A stretch of DNA of 64,000 nucleotides from Hemibagrus wyckioides (taxonomy: Eukaryota > Chordata > Actinopteri > Siluriformes > Bagridae). Every line of letters begins with the position of its first letter. Within the stretch, counting starts at the first letter, position 1. Where the stretch lies: contig NC_080717.1 of assembly GCF_019097595.1 (NCBI RefSeq), forward strand, positions 16,247,336 through 16,311,335, given 5' to 3'. The position numbers were made by a program, and so were the translations under genes. Under the pieces are notes generated by a model. It did no database searches. It was not told the DNA's origin and saw nothing but the letters and a program-made list of their open reading frames with translations. Below are positions 47,452 through 60,275 of this stretch, piece by piece.

Positions 47452-48893
47452 TTCTACTTGTAAAAAAAATGGCATTTTTACAATGATAATTAAATTAGAA
47501 TAAAAAATGTTCAGATTATTTTTTTTTAATTAAAATTATTTAGAAATGATAATTAAATTATAATTAAAAATGTTAAAATTGTAACAAATTAAAATTATTT
47601 AAAAAATTTGAAATGATTATAATTATTATAATTATAATTAATTATGATCATTTACAAACATTAAAATTATCTTAATACAGTATGCCATTAAAAAAAATTA
47701 AACAATCAAAAATCAGAAATATAGAATAGAATTCCCATTTCTGTGTTTGTTTTCATATTCCATCCAGGATTTTCTCACAATTAAAACAGATTAGATAATT
47801 CTATAACGGTATTTTATTTTGAACTGTAATCATATTTAATAATAATATTTATAATAATAATAAACTGTAATAATATTTAATAATAATAATTTCTTGAAAA
47901 TAATTTTATATCAGTCTATTAACAATCAAGTCCCAGAAGTTGACAAGCCTTTGGAAAGTTGTCTTTCCAATTTCAAAAAAAGAAAGACATTACCCAATTT
48001 GAAATATCTTTGCTTCCTCTAGCGCCAAACAGATCTCCTTCAGACTGTGCTCACGCAAAGCTGGAGTCTATCTCAGGAACAGACAGTGTTTAGATATGTG
48101 TATGATGCATAGCTTTCATTTCGTACAAGCGACTTTGTCCATAATCATTATTTATAAGACAAGCGTGTTCGCCATGGATGTCTTTTCTGCGGCTGGAGTA
48201 ATGACGGCATTAAAGTTGGTTTCATTTCCAACACTCACACTTCCACCGCTGACATCATTCACACAGATCCTATGACGAGCTTTGGAAAGGCATATACCTT
48301 ATCAACACACTCCACGTTCTTGTCTATACACTTTTATTTTGTATTCAGATCGTATTCTGGGGCTTCTCTGCACCGCTGCGCCACACCAAGCTTCATTAGT
48401 TGCCTGTGAAACACCGCTCGATGTGTTTACAAGATGACTAAATGGGAAATAATAAAATACAATACCAAATTACAATGGTTTTATGTGAATTTCTCCATCA
48501 GAGGAATCAGCCTGAGGACTAATGTGAGATGATTTGATACTTAGCTTTTTTTGCTGGTAATTCAATAGAAGAATAGCTGCTGTGCTTTGTCCAGAAGTAA
48601 ACTGAATAATATTCACATCCTGATTTATGGATTTAGAAGAATTTATGAGGCAGATACTGGACAGGATTTTCTGGCAACCTTGGTTAAGTTGCTTAATGCT
48701 GGAAAGTCTGTTACGATGATCAGTACTGTAATAGGAGTCTATGGAGAATTTAGATTTGCAGATGTTCTGATCCGATATGAAAACATTTGATCTAAAATGC
48801 AGCTATATTAACCAGCAAAGTAACATGTTGAGCTGTCTTTGGTACAGAGCAGGTACCATATTATCAGTACCTGTTAGTAGTACCAGTGATATA

Positions 48894-49410
48894 CAGTGAT
48901 CAGGCATAACATTATGAGCACTGAGAGGTGAAGTGAATAACACTGATTATCTCCTCATCATGGCACCTGTTAGTGGGTGGGATATATTAGGCAACAAGTG
49001 AACATTTTGTCCTCAAAGTTGATGTGTTAGAAGCAGGAAAAATGGGCAAGCATAAGGATTTGAGTGAGTTTGATAAGGGCCAAATTGTGATGGCTAGACG
49101 ACTGGATCAGAGCATCTCCAAAACTGCAGCTCTTGTGGGGTGTTCCCGGTCTGCAGTGGTCAGTATCTATCAAAAGTGGTGCGAGGAAGGAACAGTGGTG
49201 AACCGGCGACAGGGTCATGGACGGCCCAGGCTCATTGATGCACGTGGGGAGCGAAGGCTGACCCGTGTGATCCGATCTAACAGACGAGCTACTGTTGCTG
49301 AAATTGCTGAAGAAGTTAATGCTGGTTTCATGGTGGGACAGGGTTGTTTTAGACAGCAAAAGGGCCAACACAATATTAGGCAGGTGGTCTTAATGTTATG
49401 AATAGTCGTG
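48894..49410 (+). mobile_element. Tc1/mariner deletion derivative, second family
   Basis: The left end CAGTGATCAGGCATAACATT and the right end (reverse complement contains CATAACATTAAGACCACC) show inverted repeats next to TA. Inside, a frame from 49042 encodes [20 protein letters not shown], the paired-type helix-turn-helix, [10 protein letters not shown], and a second DNA-binding part ending at [10 protein letters not shown]. The DDE catalytic half is deleted. It is a different family from the elements at 16691 and 19767. Confidence 0.85.
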
Positions 49411-52400
49411 TGTATAGTATCAGTTTATACCAAAATCACACTTAGCTTTGTACTAACAAGAAGTACTCTGTTTCACCAAAGCAATTTATCTGAACTTTGG
49501 TCTACAAGTTCCCGTGAATTAATGTGCGGAAAAAGCAGCACCCACCTAGACTAGTGGGAATTCAAGCACTTAAACATTTTTAACATACTACAGATTCCAG
49601 TGCTCCCTGAGAGCCTCCTCAAGATAGTGCTTCCTTTGAAGCAGCTTAATTGTGTTCATAAACAGTTAACATTGAGGTATAGGAATTTAAAGCATAAAGC
49701 ATTGCTAGGATACATTTAATTCAGGGGCTAACCGCCAACAGAAATGTACCCATTAATGCCATTTTAGTCTTGAGATTCATGAAATCAGACGAGGAAACTT
49801 CAGAGCTGTGAATAATATTAATTTTGTTTGTTCTGTTTCCTTTTGCCTTCCCACTAGTTAGCTTCTTCCTATAGTACAACAGCTACCAAGCAGGAGGGTA
49901 AAAACTATTATGTACTAACTTTAATACACCTGAAAGCCTTTTAAACTCCTGCTCATGCTACATGACAGGGCAGCAGATCTCACTCAGAGAAACGTGTCAG
50001 AACCTGCAGTTGGCTAGAGTTGTTCTGATGGACAGTTTTGCTCTCTGTGATCTCTCAATGACCAAGTGAATGCCCCTCTGTAGTGCCACTTAGGTACTTT
50101 CTTGGTTTTCTATTTGTGTCTTGTTCTGCTTTGCCGGTTGTGACAGAGCTCCAGATCTCGTTTTTGAGTGACCAAATCCCCAGGCTTTCCCCCAGGTGCG
50201 AGTTCAGTGTCTGATCACTTATGGTGTAGCAGCTGCTTGTATGGATGGCAGAGAGATTAGTGTTGTTCTGAGGGTGTTCAGAGCTGCTCGGTGTCTGCTC
50301 ATTTTGTGTGCATTACATCTTTTATCCTCAGGGTGCTAACCCAGTCTCCATGTTTGACAGAAATAATTGTTAGAATCATAAATAATTGTTCTGGGAGGTA
50401 GTTTAAATGCACACTGGACTAGAAAACCCCCCTATAATTTTGGGGAACTTCCATCTTAATGCTCCGGAATAATATTTAGAAAATAGTCTTATCTGCTAAA
50501 CCTCCTCTGGTCTCTGAGCCAATATCTCTGTTCTAAAGGGTTTCATCAGTTTCCTGTACAGTGGGAAATTTTTTAATCTTTGTCTCTGATTCACACTTTG
50601 TCATTATGAGACTGACATGATACCTAAATCTGGATGCATGATCTGATATAAACTCAGCAGGGTAGAAAAGTCACGTCAACGGATTATCCAAACTTGGCAG
50701 CAGCCCGAATTTGGTGGTGATGAGTAGTTTGATGGGAAGTACCTCGAAAGCCATGTTTCATCTTCGGCAACCCTGTAACGATCCGGTCTAACCTTCAAAC
50801 CTGAAGGCCATGTTGCCGAGGTGCTTTTTTTCCTGACATTGACTTGCCAGAAGGTGAGATCCCAGCTCAAGGCTAATGTAGTGATAACCAGAGTACAAAA
50901 TAAGTACAGCTGGTCACAAGAAGAAATGAAAGAAATACAGTACAGACAACAACACTCAGAACTGCGGCAACCAATAAGATGTCACAAAGAAGAGTAACCA
51001 ACAGAGACTAAGTAGCAAGTTGTTCAGGGTATAGGGTTAACTAAGTGCCTATAACTGATGGCTCTGGCAACCGGTTTGTATTCGAGAGACGGCAAACTCT
51101 CTTGGTGGGTGGCGCAGTCCCCAGTTACTGATCTGATGGAGAAAGACTGTTATCGGTGGTACAATAAGTCAAAAATGTAACAGTTTAATGAGAGAGGTGT
51201 GACTTTTGGGAGCGTGGTCTGACAGACACCGTAGCATTCATTTGTTGTGTGAACGATGGGTGTGTGCGCATGTGGCTGCGTTGGTGGATGGGAGTAAACA
51301 CATCTCACTAGCTATCCCCATCCATCATCTCAGTTGCCAGCAGCTCATGAATGTTCGGAGCAAAGACACCTTCACAGTGCCAACTTTAACTTCTAATGCT
51401 TCTAGTTCACACTCTAGCGCTGTTATGGCCGGGGTCGAGTGGGGACAGAGGAAGAGGAACTTGTTTTTAACTGGCTTTAACGGCATACTTGGCAAAGGTT
51501 TCGAGCCACGGCATCTTGTAGATCTAAACTGTGTTTTGTTCTTTAGTGATAAGTAAGATATATAGCCAGCGATGATGACAGTGAAAGAAGTTAGAATCGA
51601 ATCCCATCTTATTGAAGCCAACCCGCAGTCTTCTGGTTTCGCCTTGTTGTTTGTCTACAAGAAATCCTGCACAGAAGCATGTTGAGAAAGTACATTCTGT
51701 GTGTGTGTGTGTGTGTGATGGTGATTGAACAAAGAAGTTTGTGCTTGTTCTGTAGAGTGCGATCAGAGTGCAATTTATTCAACAGGGGTAATGAAGTTAC
51801 AGTAAGTTGACTGGATTTCACCCTTGGCTAATGCACCCTGCTTGCAGTGCACAAAGTTCCCCACTATTCTAAAAGCCAAAGGCATGGCAAGCAAATAACT
51901 CTTATCAGTCATGCAATGGGAAGGCTCCATATGGGGAAGGTTGGCTGTGAAAAACGAACATGTGGTTCCATAACGTGTCTATAAATATTTCAGAACCTAA
52001 ACGTAGGCAAATAAACAGGAACTGAAGACAGGTAGGCAGTGTATATGTTGCAGAAAACATGCACTGCATCTGAGTATGGAAGATTAAACTGTTTTTAATA
52101 AATGTCTCATTATAATAAATGAATATAATACTGTTAATAATATAATAGAATTAATGTGTGTAATACTAGTCTAAGAATAAAAAAATAAACACTGAATCCT
52201 GAGACGGTGCCTAAATAATCCAGCTGTTAGTCTAATCTAAATATCAGGCGCTGAACTGAAATGTGTGCAATAATATTTTGCCAATTTATAAGGGCCCTTA
52301 GTTCTGGACGTTTCTGCTGATAAAACACGTTAGGTCCAATTGAAATGACTGATAATGTGACTTACTTGTTTTCATGTTATTGAGGTTGGCGATTGAACTC

Positions 52401-52429
52401 ATTCACTTCCAGTTAGTTCCAGTGCTTTA

Positions 52430-52625
52430 TCTATTATTTATATAGTGCTTATATATAGTCACTGGACAATGTCACGAAGCAGCTTCACAGAAATCCTGAT
52501 TAATATTTAAAGTTTATTCCTAATGAGCAAGACGGTCACAGGAAAAAACCCGACAAGAGGAAGAAGGTTTGAGAGGAACCAGACTCAAAAGGGAACCCAT
52601 CATCCTCTGGGTGACACTGAATAGT
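52430..52625 (-). mobile_element. L2-like LINE 3' end, minus strand
   Basis: The reverse complement has tgtcacccagaggatgatgg, ctggttcctctcaaacctt and 'ctgtgaagctgcttcgtgac', the LINE 3' order seen at 12690-12965. Confidence 0.75.
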
Positions 52626-53094
52626 GCAGTTATAAATATAACAGTGTACTATTGAGTCAAATGGTGCTGATTGTGTTAACAGGAACATGACTATGAGCGT
52701 GTTTAACATTTTAACTTTAAGTCTGTTGTATTGGTTTAAAAAAACAAAACATAACAAAGCACTGAGCCTGGCTATTCTTTGTGGACCCAATTTAAGAACA
52801 ACTATTCTAACAGAGCGGAGTGAATTATGACTGAACTGAGAGGTAATGCGGTCCAAGCATACTGCTGAGCAGTCGAGGTCATCTTGCTCAAGGGTCCACC
52901 AGTGTCTGTGTGCTAGTCTTGGGATTTGAACTCTTCTTGACATTCCAGCCTCCACAGGCTTCAGCTGCCACCTCTTGTTTAAGGGGCTTCGTCAGTTTCC
53001 TGAACGGTTGGAAAATGATTTCAACACCGTATGTGATTCACACCTGTGCTGTTATTAGACTGACATCTAGATGTGAGGTGGAATGAAATCTCCA

Positions 53095-53325
53095 TGGTGG
53101 ACAGAGTGGCACATCAGGTAGCATTACAGACTCACAGTACGGGTTGTCGAAGTGTCTGAGTGGATTTTCCCCGAGTTCTGTTTTCTAGCCGCTCATAAAA
53201 AACATGCTTGTAGGTGGGCTGTACGTGATGTGTGTGTACGTGATGCCCTGCGATAGACTGGTATCCCATCCAGAGTGTGCCAGGATAGACCCTGGTTTGG
53301 ATAGAGCACTTACTGAAACTGAATG
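53095..53325 (+). repeat. Decayed DANA/V-SINE-like copy
   Basis: A SINE-like head (gtggacagagtggcacatca) is followed by a diverged centre and a good tail: ccctgcgatagactggtatc, cccatccagagtgtgccagg and agcacttactgaaactgaat. Confidence 0.65.
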
Positions 53326-53432
53326 GTGAATAATAAGTATTATAATCACTTTGCTGTGAACTTTTTCGCCGTCACTTGCTATGCAATATAATAGAAAATC
53401 ACTAGACAATACAAATACATTTCCGAGTAATA

Positions 53433-53950
53433 CACTATACTGTCAAAAGTTTTGGGACACCCCTCCAAATCATTGAATTCAGGTTTTGTTTTTCAGGGGT
53501 TGGGCTTGGCCCCTTAGTTCCAGAGAAAGGAACTCTTAATGTCTTCAGCATACCAAGCCATTTTGGGACAATTTCACGCTCTAAACTCTCTGGGAACAGT
53601 TTGGGGATGACCCCTTCCTGTTCATGACTGTACACCAGTGCACAAAGCAAGGTCCATAAAGACAAGTGAGTGTGGTGTGGAGGAACTTGACTCGCCTGAC
53701 CTCAACCTGATAGAACACCTTTGGGATGAATTAGAGCGGAGACTGTGAGCCAGGCCTTCTCGTCCAGCATCAGTGCCTGACCTCACAAATGCGCTTCTAG
53801 AGAAATAGTCCAAAATTCCCATAAACACACTCCTAAACCTTGTGGAAAGCCTTCCAGGAAGAGTTAAAGCTGTTATAGCTGCAAAGATGGACAGGCCAAC
53901 TCCATCTTACATTCATGTGCATGTAATAGCAGACGTCCAAAAACTTACCA
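53433..53950 (+). mobile_element. Tc1 deletion derivative, plus strand
   Basis: The left end CACTATACTGTCAAAAGTTT lies after TA (53431-53432). Inside are transposase C-terminal fragments in several frames. The right end (gtccaaaaacttacc) is eroded. It is the same family as 16691-17203 in the opposite orientation, and more decayed. Confidence 0.8.
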
Positions 53951-54522
53951 ATTAAAAACATTTAAACAGGAATAATCTGAATACCCCAAATGCCCCAATA
54001 CCCCTAAATGTGCCCAAAAATGCTAGGAACACTTCATAACACACATACCACTCCACTCTGAATATAGCCAGATATCAGTATTAGTGTGGCAGTAGGATAT
54101 AAAAGCTTACTCATATGATGATGCATTAATGTTCTTGCTTGCACCACTTTTACAGCTAATTAAACATGAGACAAATTGCATTAAGGACATCATGTGTTTG
54201 AAGGACACCTGCTGAACCTTTGCTATGTATGCTATGATTACTGTCCATATTCATGCATAACTGTAATAGATTTAAAATCCTAGTGCTTGGAAATATATCA
54301 TAACGATTATCATTAGTCCAACATTATCTAATCAATGGCTCCTAAATTTCCAGCACCCCATGAGACTCGCTTCACATGCTTTGTTTCCACTTTGCATTAT
54401 GTTAATATTTCATTTTATTCTTTGATTCGCTTGATCCTTATCTCCTTGTTATCCAGAAGCGATCACAGTTTATCATCCAACCTTATTCAACTATCTCACC
54501 CCTTTTTCTTGCTCACTCTTAG

Positions 54523-54687
54523 GGTCGTTGCACACGTGATAACTGTAAGTACCTGCACCCGCCCCCACACCTGAAGACCCAGCTAGAAATCAATGGCCGG
54601 AACAACCTGATCCAGCAGAAGGCTGCAGCTGCCATGTTGGCTCAGCAGGTGCAGTTCATGCTGCCTGGAGCCCAGTTACAGCCCATA
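54523..54687 (+). CDS. mbnl3: Muscleblind-like 3, coding exon 2 (end of zinc finger 2)
   Basis: The acceptor cactcttag precedes GGT CGT TGC. The 55 codons (phase 0 both ends) complete finger 2 (C61-x4-C66-x3-H70: [20 protein letters not shown]). The linker follows: [35 protein letters not shown]. Zinc fingers 1 and 2 form one tandem RNA-binding unit. Confidence 0.96.
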
Positions 54688-54960
54688 GTGAGCACACCTT
54701 TTCATTCTCAGTGTTATTCCAATGCTCCATTGCATGTTTTTTAATAAGAAGTGTTTATTAAGCATGGATTTAAACAGCGATTGAAGGTTAATCAGTGTAA
54801 TTTACTACAGCTATGTAATTAGTAAGTCAAGGCAACGAAATAAGCTAATGAAATGTAGTGTGAAATCCCTGCAAAATCCAGTTGCCTTTATTGAAAGTAG
54901 TGCACTGCCTATCTTTTCTAATCTTTTCCTTTCTCCTTTTAAACTGTTCCTGTATGTTAG

Positions 54961-55161
54961 ACCACTTTCCCAGTATCACCCTCGTTGGCCACCAGTCAGA
55001 GTATGGCTTTAAATCCATACATGGGCCACATGAGCCCTGGCATCGGCCTCATGCCCGAGCTGCTGCCCAGCACCCCCGTGCTGGTCCCGGGGAGCCCCAC
55101 GGGCATCACTGTGGGCAACGGCAACTCCACTCAGAAGCATGTTCGCACAGACAAGCTTGAG
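54961..55161 (+). CDS. mbnl3: Muscleblind-like 3, coding exon 3 (linker)
   Basis: 67 codons, phase 0 both ends: TTFPVSPSLATSQSMALNPY, MGHMSPGIGLMPELLPSTPV, and on to QKHVRTDKLE. The Pro/Ser-rich sequence is the linker between the two zinc-finger pairs, and RTDKLE is conserved before finger 3. The donor is GTATGG. Confidence 0.95.
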
Positions 55162-55394
55162 GTATGGCTGCTGCCCTGGGTGCAGTTCTGTTTAACCCGT
55201 AGTGGGTTATTTAAGATCAGATATTAAAAAACATATGATACTGTATTGTTAAAAGATTTAAGACGGGCTTACAGGTTAACTGTAGAAATGTTCTTTTGTT
55301 ATTTTCAGTTATTATTAACCTGAAATGAACTAAGTCTAAAAATGTACTGCCATACTCCTCTGGGTTTCTGATCATTTTTGCACTTCCTTTCCAG

Positions 55395-55646
55395 GTGTGC
55401 CGTGAGTTCCAGAGGGGCAACTGCACACGGGGTGAGAATGAGTGTCGCTACGCTCACCCAGTAGAGGCGGGCATGGTGGACGGCAGCGAGAACTCCGTCA
55501 TCGTGTGTATGGACTACGTCAAGGGTCGCTGCTCACGCGACAAGTGCAAGTACTTCCACCCACCGGCACACCTGCAGGCCAGGATTAAAGCAGCACAGCA
55601 GCAGCAAGCCAGCCAGAGTGCAGCTGCTACAGCAGCAGCAGCCATG
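55395..55646 (+). CDS. mbnl3: Muscleblind-like 3, coding exon 4 (zinc fingers 3 and 4)
   Basis: 84 codons, phase 0. Finger 3 is C182-x7-C190-x6-C197-x3-H201 ([20 protein letters not shown]) and finger 4 is C218-x7-C226-x4-C231-x3-H235 ([19 protein letters not shown]). Then [14 protein letters not shown] and an Ala/Gln-rich end. All metal ligands are intact. The donor is GTGAGA after ATG. Confidence 0.97.
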
Positions 55647-55724
55647 GTGAGATAGAGACCTAGAGTACTGCAGCCTTATACATCAAATACACCAAATAAT
55701 ACATATACACATACAAATTCAAGA

Positions 55725-56110
55725 TTCAAGAAGCTTTATTGTCATTTCAACCACATATAGCTGACGCAGTACATAGTGAAATGAAACAACGTTTCTCCAG
55801 GACCTGGTGCTACATAAACACACAAAAAAAACAACACAGAGCTAGGACAGAAGTTTGTCTTAGCCACGTAAAGTGCACAGTGTGCAGCTAGGTGCAAACA
55901 GAGCATAGACAAGACAGTGCAAAAGACAATAAATACAAGAAAGACAACACAAAAAAACACAGGACACTTAGCGTCGAAAAAGAAAGAAAAGAACGTGTAA
56001 TGGAATGTAAGTGAAATAAAATAAGATAAAATGAAATGATGTAAAAAAAATATTGTGCACAAATACAACAGCAGCAGTTGAGGTAGTGCAAATAGAAATA
56101 AACATAAATA
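55725..56110 (-). repeat. Fish interspersed repeat (LINE 3' end-like), minus strand
   Basis: It starts with attcaagattcaagaagctt then tattgtcatttcaa, an abundant teleost repeat terminus. The body includes gtagtgcaaata and an A-rich stretch. The family was not resolved. Confidence 0.5.
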
Positions 56111-56149
56111 CAACTAACTTTATGGGTGCCAAATGAAAATAAACCTAGC

Positions 56150-56540
56150 ATAAAAGGTTTTAACAAGGTGTTGGATCACCACAAGCCACCATCTAGTACT
56201 GCATGCCATTCTTCCAAAACACAGATTCACCTCAACTGCTGTTTTGATGATTCTGTCGGGTCCAAAAGCTACCATAGGTGTTCAATTGTGATGAAATCTG
56301 GTGACTGTGAAGAACGTAGCATGCAACTTACATCATTTTTATACCCATCAGACCATTTAATTAGTCCTCATGCACTGTGGATAGAAACACTGTTATTCTC
56401 TTGGAGACCACTCAATCAGACAGAAATAAAATAAAGGTGATCAGTCAGAATAACACTGTATTGATTTGCTCTGAGAAGACAAGTGGACCCAAACCATGCC
56501 AGCTAAGTGTTCCTGACCACACAGCAGACCCACTGTTTTT
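56150..56540 (-). mobile_element. Decayed Tc1/mariner fragment, third family
   Basis: The plus strand reads ggtgttggatcaccacaagc, cataggtgttcaattgtgat, gaaatctggtgactgtgaag and 'agtggacccaaaccatgcca'. From memory these are the reverse complement of a widespread fish Tc1-like transposase gene, with deletions. No open frame is left. Confidence 0.6.
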
Positions 56541-57751
56541 CCCTTAATTTGTCATCCATCTGTAGATGAAAAACTGCAGCATCGAGCACAATATGAAAGT
56601 TTCTGTATTATTTACAGTTTCACAAAGCACTTTGCTTGCATCATTGATGAAGAGCTTTTGTCTAAAACTTTCAGATTCTCTGGATACCCAGCACGTAGCA
56701 GGGCTCTGCACAGATATTTGGATATTCAGTTAAACATTTAAGCTGCTAAATTCATATTTTTTAAAAAAAAAAAGAGTATTCAGCTATTTATATGTTGAGA
56801 AACTAACAAAAAGGAAAGCCACATGTGACTGTATTTGGCTACAGAGCTATTTGTCTTGGGAGTGAACAGTGTTTACTCTCATGCACAACAATTGTCTACC
56901 TCAGGTTTGCACAGTAAAGCTCATTTTAGACCAGGAGCAACGTAACACAGCCACTCCACTTTTCTTTTTAAACTGGATTCTGCTTGTCAGATACACAGGT
57001 GCAGGTTCATGGGTATCAGTAAAAGCACTCCTCACTCTGAGCAAAAAAAAAGGAAATCTGTACAGGAAACGGCAAAAAAATATTTAACAAACGATCCTCT
57101 CTTCTTCACTGAAGTGTCTCTTTAAAGCACCTGAGTGAATTAGGGATGTATAACAGATCTGTCTATACAGAACAGAAATTACACACTAAATCATCCTTAA
57201 TTAAAACTGTACATTGCAAGCCATTTGATGACTATTGTGCACAGATTTTTATTTGTGTTTATTTAATTAAGATCAGTTCTTACTATTGGATAATCTATTG
57301 TTTTATTTCGGGAGACGTGGCGCATTCATACTGTAGGCTTACATCAGACACTATAAAAATATCTCCTGCATAAGAAGCACCTGTGTACGTTCGCGCTAGA
57401 AGCCTCTGTATCTCCTCTGTACTTGAATTGGTCACTGGATGGTGAATTAAGGAGGAGTTAGGATTTTAGAAGCACACTCAGGAGGCGACCGCACATACAC
57501 TAGACAAGACTCATTATCAGGGATAATGATAAGCAGGTCTTGTGAGTGATGCTCATGGTTCAAGGTCACAGGCTGAGGATGATGAGTTCTAATTGTTTGT
57601 AGTTTCTCATTTGCCTTAAGGACTCTCCACAATACTGTTATTCGCTAGTAAACACATTTCTTTACATAATATAATATGTATGTGTGTTTATAACTTAGCT
57701 TTAACAAACTATGTGTATGGAGAGTGTATTCAATAATTCATGAAACCTCTA

Positions 57752-57782
<31 letters not shown>

Positions 57783-58508
57783 CGAGAGAAAGAGGGGAGG
57801 GGTAAGTAAGTGTGTTAGAAGCTGGTCTTTTGTCTTCTCAGTGATGTATGGAGACGTTCAGCTCAATGATAAGTTACAAACACCAACTCTGCAGTGAAGG
57901 TGCGGGCAGAAAACAAGAGGAGAAACGAGCGGATAAGCAGATAAAGCAGAGAGAAAGGAAATTGTGCAACACCAGCTAACTGGCCGCCTTCTGCATACAG
58001 CTGTTTTGCTGCAGTGAGCTCTCCCTTGCATGACACAAGCGCTTGTTCTGTGTCCTCTGCAGTGCTTGTACCATTTCACCATCACACCAGCCGGGATTTT
58101 GCAGTCTTTCAGTCTTCCTGCAGGGTGTTTTTTAACAGGTTTATTGAAGTGTCGTGTCATTTTCTAGCTCTCAAGCTTGCTGATCAGCTTGCCACAGTTT
58201 TGTTTTGTTTTTTGCTTTTGTTTAGGCTATGCTCTCTTCTCCTCATACTGCTTATTGTCTTAGCCTTTCATTGTGAAACTGATGTTTGTGCCCTGTGTTG
58301 CCCTAACATCCTCTATTTTATTTATTTATTTATTTATTCATTCTGTCTCCACATTATGCTTTAAAATTCCATCTCAGCTGACACCCTCATTGGTTACTGT
58401 CTTGTGTGCCCTGTGTTTGTTTGTGCATCTGTCTGTCTGTCTGTCTGTCTATCTTCATTGATTGGTTTGCTGTCGTCATGCGCTCACTGCCTGCTAACCT
58501 GGCCACAG
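56541..58508. other. mbnl3 intron, unclassified
   Basis: No repeat or exon was recognised to about 58000. The last 70 bases before the next exon carry several YGCY motifs and a TGCTAAC branch-point-like site. A (TG)n/(GA)n run lies at about 57753-57790. Confidence 0.4.
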
Positions 58509-58556
58509 CCTGCAGCGCGTCCTCTGAAGCGCAACCTGCAGCCAACCCCTGACCTG
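58509..58556 (+). CDS. mbnl3: Muscleblind-like 3, 48-bp alternative exon with nuclear-localisation segment
   Basis: 16 codons (PAARPLKRNLQPTPDL), phase 0 both ends, acceptor ggccacag, donor GTACTT. It corresponds to the mammalian 54-bp cassette exon (SLKRPLEATFDL in MBNL1, from memory) that helps nuclear localisation and is autoregulated by MBNL proteins. The weak donor and the size divisible by three fit a cassette exon. Confidence 0.85.
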
Positions 58557-59295
58557 GTACTTTTGATCTCTCACCATTTTCTTTTCTTTCTTTTTTTTTT
58601 CTTTTTTTTTCCTGTTGACGCCTTTCTCACCACCAAATACTAAACTGTGTACTCATTCACGCATGACTTTCCGAATGTATTATCATCATTCACTGTGATC
58701 ACACGAATACAGTTCAGCCTATTACACAGTACTGGGCTTGCACAATTAATTATTTATGTTGTTGTAGCGCAGTCTGCTGGTACACAGTCACCTAATTATA
58801 AACGGATAAATTTATGACTTTGATTTCAACCTCCAATAAATTCCCAATTGGAACAGAGAGAATTATGCCGTTGGACAAGACTGCTATTCTAAACCCAACA
58901 AAAAGAAGTGGTTTTAGTAGATAACTATAGCAAACACAATAACATGAGGCAAAGATCGGACGATGTTTCGCATCAGTAGCATATTGCATGCGTATTGCAG
59001 AAGCTTTGGACGTGTATGTCACGCTGTAGTGCTACGCTTTCTTCAGCATAATGTCTTTACTATGCATATTGCGTTTATGCAAATATCAAGAAGTATGGGC
59101 TAAATATAGCCCTGTTTGTGAAAGTACTAGGGATCAGCCACCGGAGTGTTTAAGCAAAAATGGATCACTATTCATTGTTGTGCTCTAACAATCTGACCTG
59201 GCATTAGTTTTTGTTTTTTCTGATTTATCGCTCCCTCCTTCTTTCTCTTCTTCTATCTATCTTTTCCTCTGTCACTTCCTGTCCTCTTCCCCAAG

Positions 59296-59446
59296 GCCCT
59301 GCCTCCAGGCAGCATGCAACAGATACCAAAGAGGCCCACCCTGGAGAAAAGTAACGGCGCTGCGGCCATCTTCAACCCCAGCATGTTTCACTACCAGCAG
59401 GCTCTGGCCAGCATGCAGCTGCAGCAGCCGGCCTTCATCCCCACAG
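59296..59446 (+). CDS. mbnl3: Muscleblind-like 3 coding exon ([12 protein letters not shown])
   Basis: The acceptor is ttccccaag. It encodes [20 protein letters not shown], then [20 protein letters not shown] and [10 protein letters not shown], plus one base. It matches the MBNL block with the second part of the bipartite nuclear signal (PKRP) and FNxxxFxYQQALAxMQLQQ. The donor is GTGAGC at 59447, phase 1. Confidence 0.95.
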
Positions 59447-59635
59447 GTGAGCCTCAGCTATTGTTTACTCTGTCCGCTCCTGACACACTCTGTTCATTGG
59501 TTTCACACAACACGGCTCAGCTGCAAGGAGTCGGACTTTCCCTGCTTGCCCTCTCGTTCTCCCTTCGTTCTCTCATGCATCTCTTGCGTCTCTGGGTACT
59601 TTACTCTGCACACGTGTCTTGTTAATTGGTCCCCC

Positions 59636-59670
<35 letters not shown>

Positions 59671-60130
59671 AGCTTTGCCAATGATCTAGTGCCGCATTGC
59701 ATTATTTACTTGTGTGCAGCTGCTGCAGTGCATCTGTGCACTTCATAAAGTCAACACCAAATATTCTTCACGGTAAGTAGAAGGGTATGAAACATCTGTA
59801 GTACTAATGATATAATAGTGCTTTTTAAAAAATGAAGAAAAAAAAAAGAAATCGCCACTTCTGAGTGTTTCACATTTCCATTGTATTAAATTATTTCAGA
59901 ATGTATTAAACGATTTCAGAGTAATCCACTCCTCAGCAGCATCTCTGCTTTTGTTTACCTGTGTCATGTGTGGCCTTCGTGTTGTCTGTATGGCTTGTGG
60001 TCACCAACACAGCCTTTAGTGGCACACTAACTTTGTTGTTTGGTCTCGTCTCTTACTTCTCCACCACCCAACCCTCATCCCACCACCACCATCACCCCTC
60101 GTGCTGGGTTCTCTGTGCATGGTGCACCAG

Positions 60131-60166
60131 GTTCCCTGCTCTGCATGGCTCCATCTGGAGGCATTG
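60131..60166 (+). CDS. mbnl3: Muscleblind-like 3, 36-bp exon
   Basis: The acceptor is gtgcaccag and the donor GTAGGT. It reads SLLCMAPSGGI in phase 1, equivalent to the 36-bp MBNL cassette exon (GSILCMTP in MBNL1, from memory). It joins in frame with both neighbours. Confidence 0.85.
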
Positions 60167-60235
60167 GTAGGTCCCTTGTGAGTCACCTCTGCTCCACAGG
60201 TTCTCTTAGAGAAGGGATGAGGCTTTGTGGCAGGC

Positions 60236-60275
<40 letters not shown>

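Larger units (their letters stand above)
45160..54522 (+). other. mbnl3: mbnl3 intron between coding exons 1 and 2
   Basis: A 9.4-kb intron fixed by the flanking homologous exons. Repeats within it are listed separately. In the remainder (about 45160-47380, 47450-48890, 49410-52430 and 53950-54520) I saw no gene or named repeat. A short (TA)n lies at about 45656-45674 and a (TG)n at about 51699-51717. Confidence 0.9.

Noticed and set aside
51206..51556. 116-codon open frame in the mbnl3 intron
   Set aside because: No recognisable domain, no splice context and an overlapping antisense frame. It might be an old retroelement piece, but I cannot support this.
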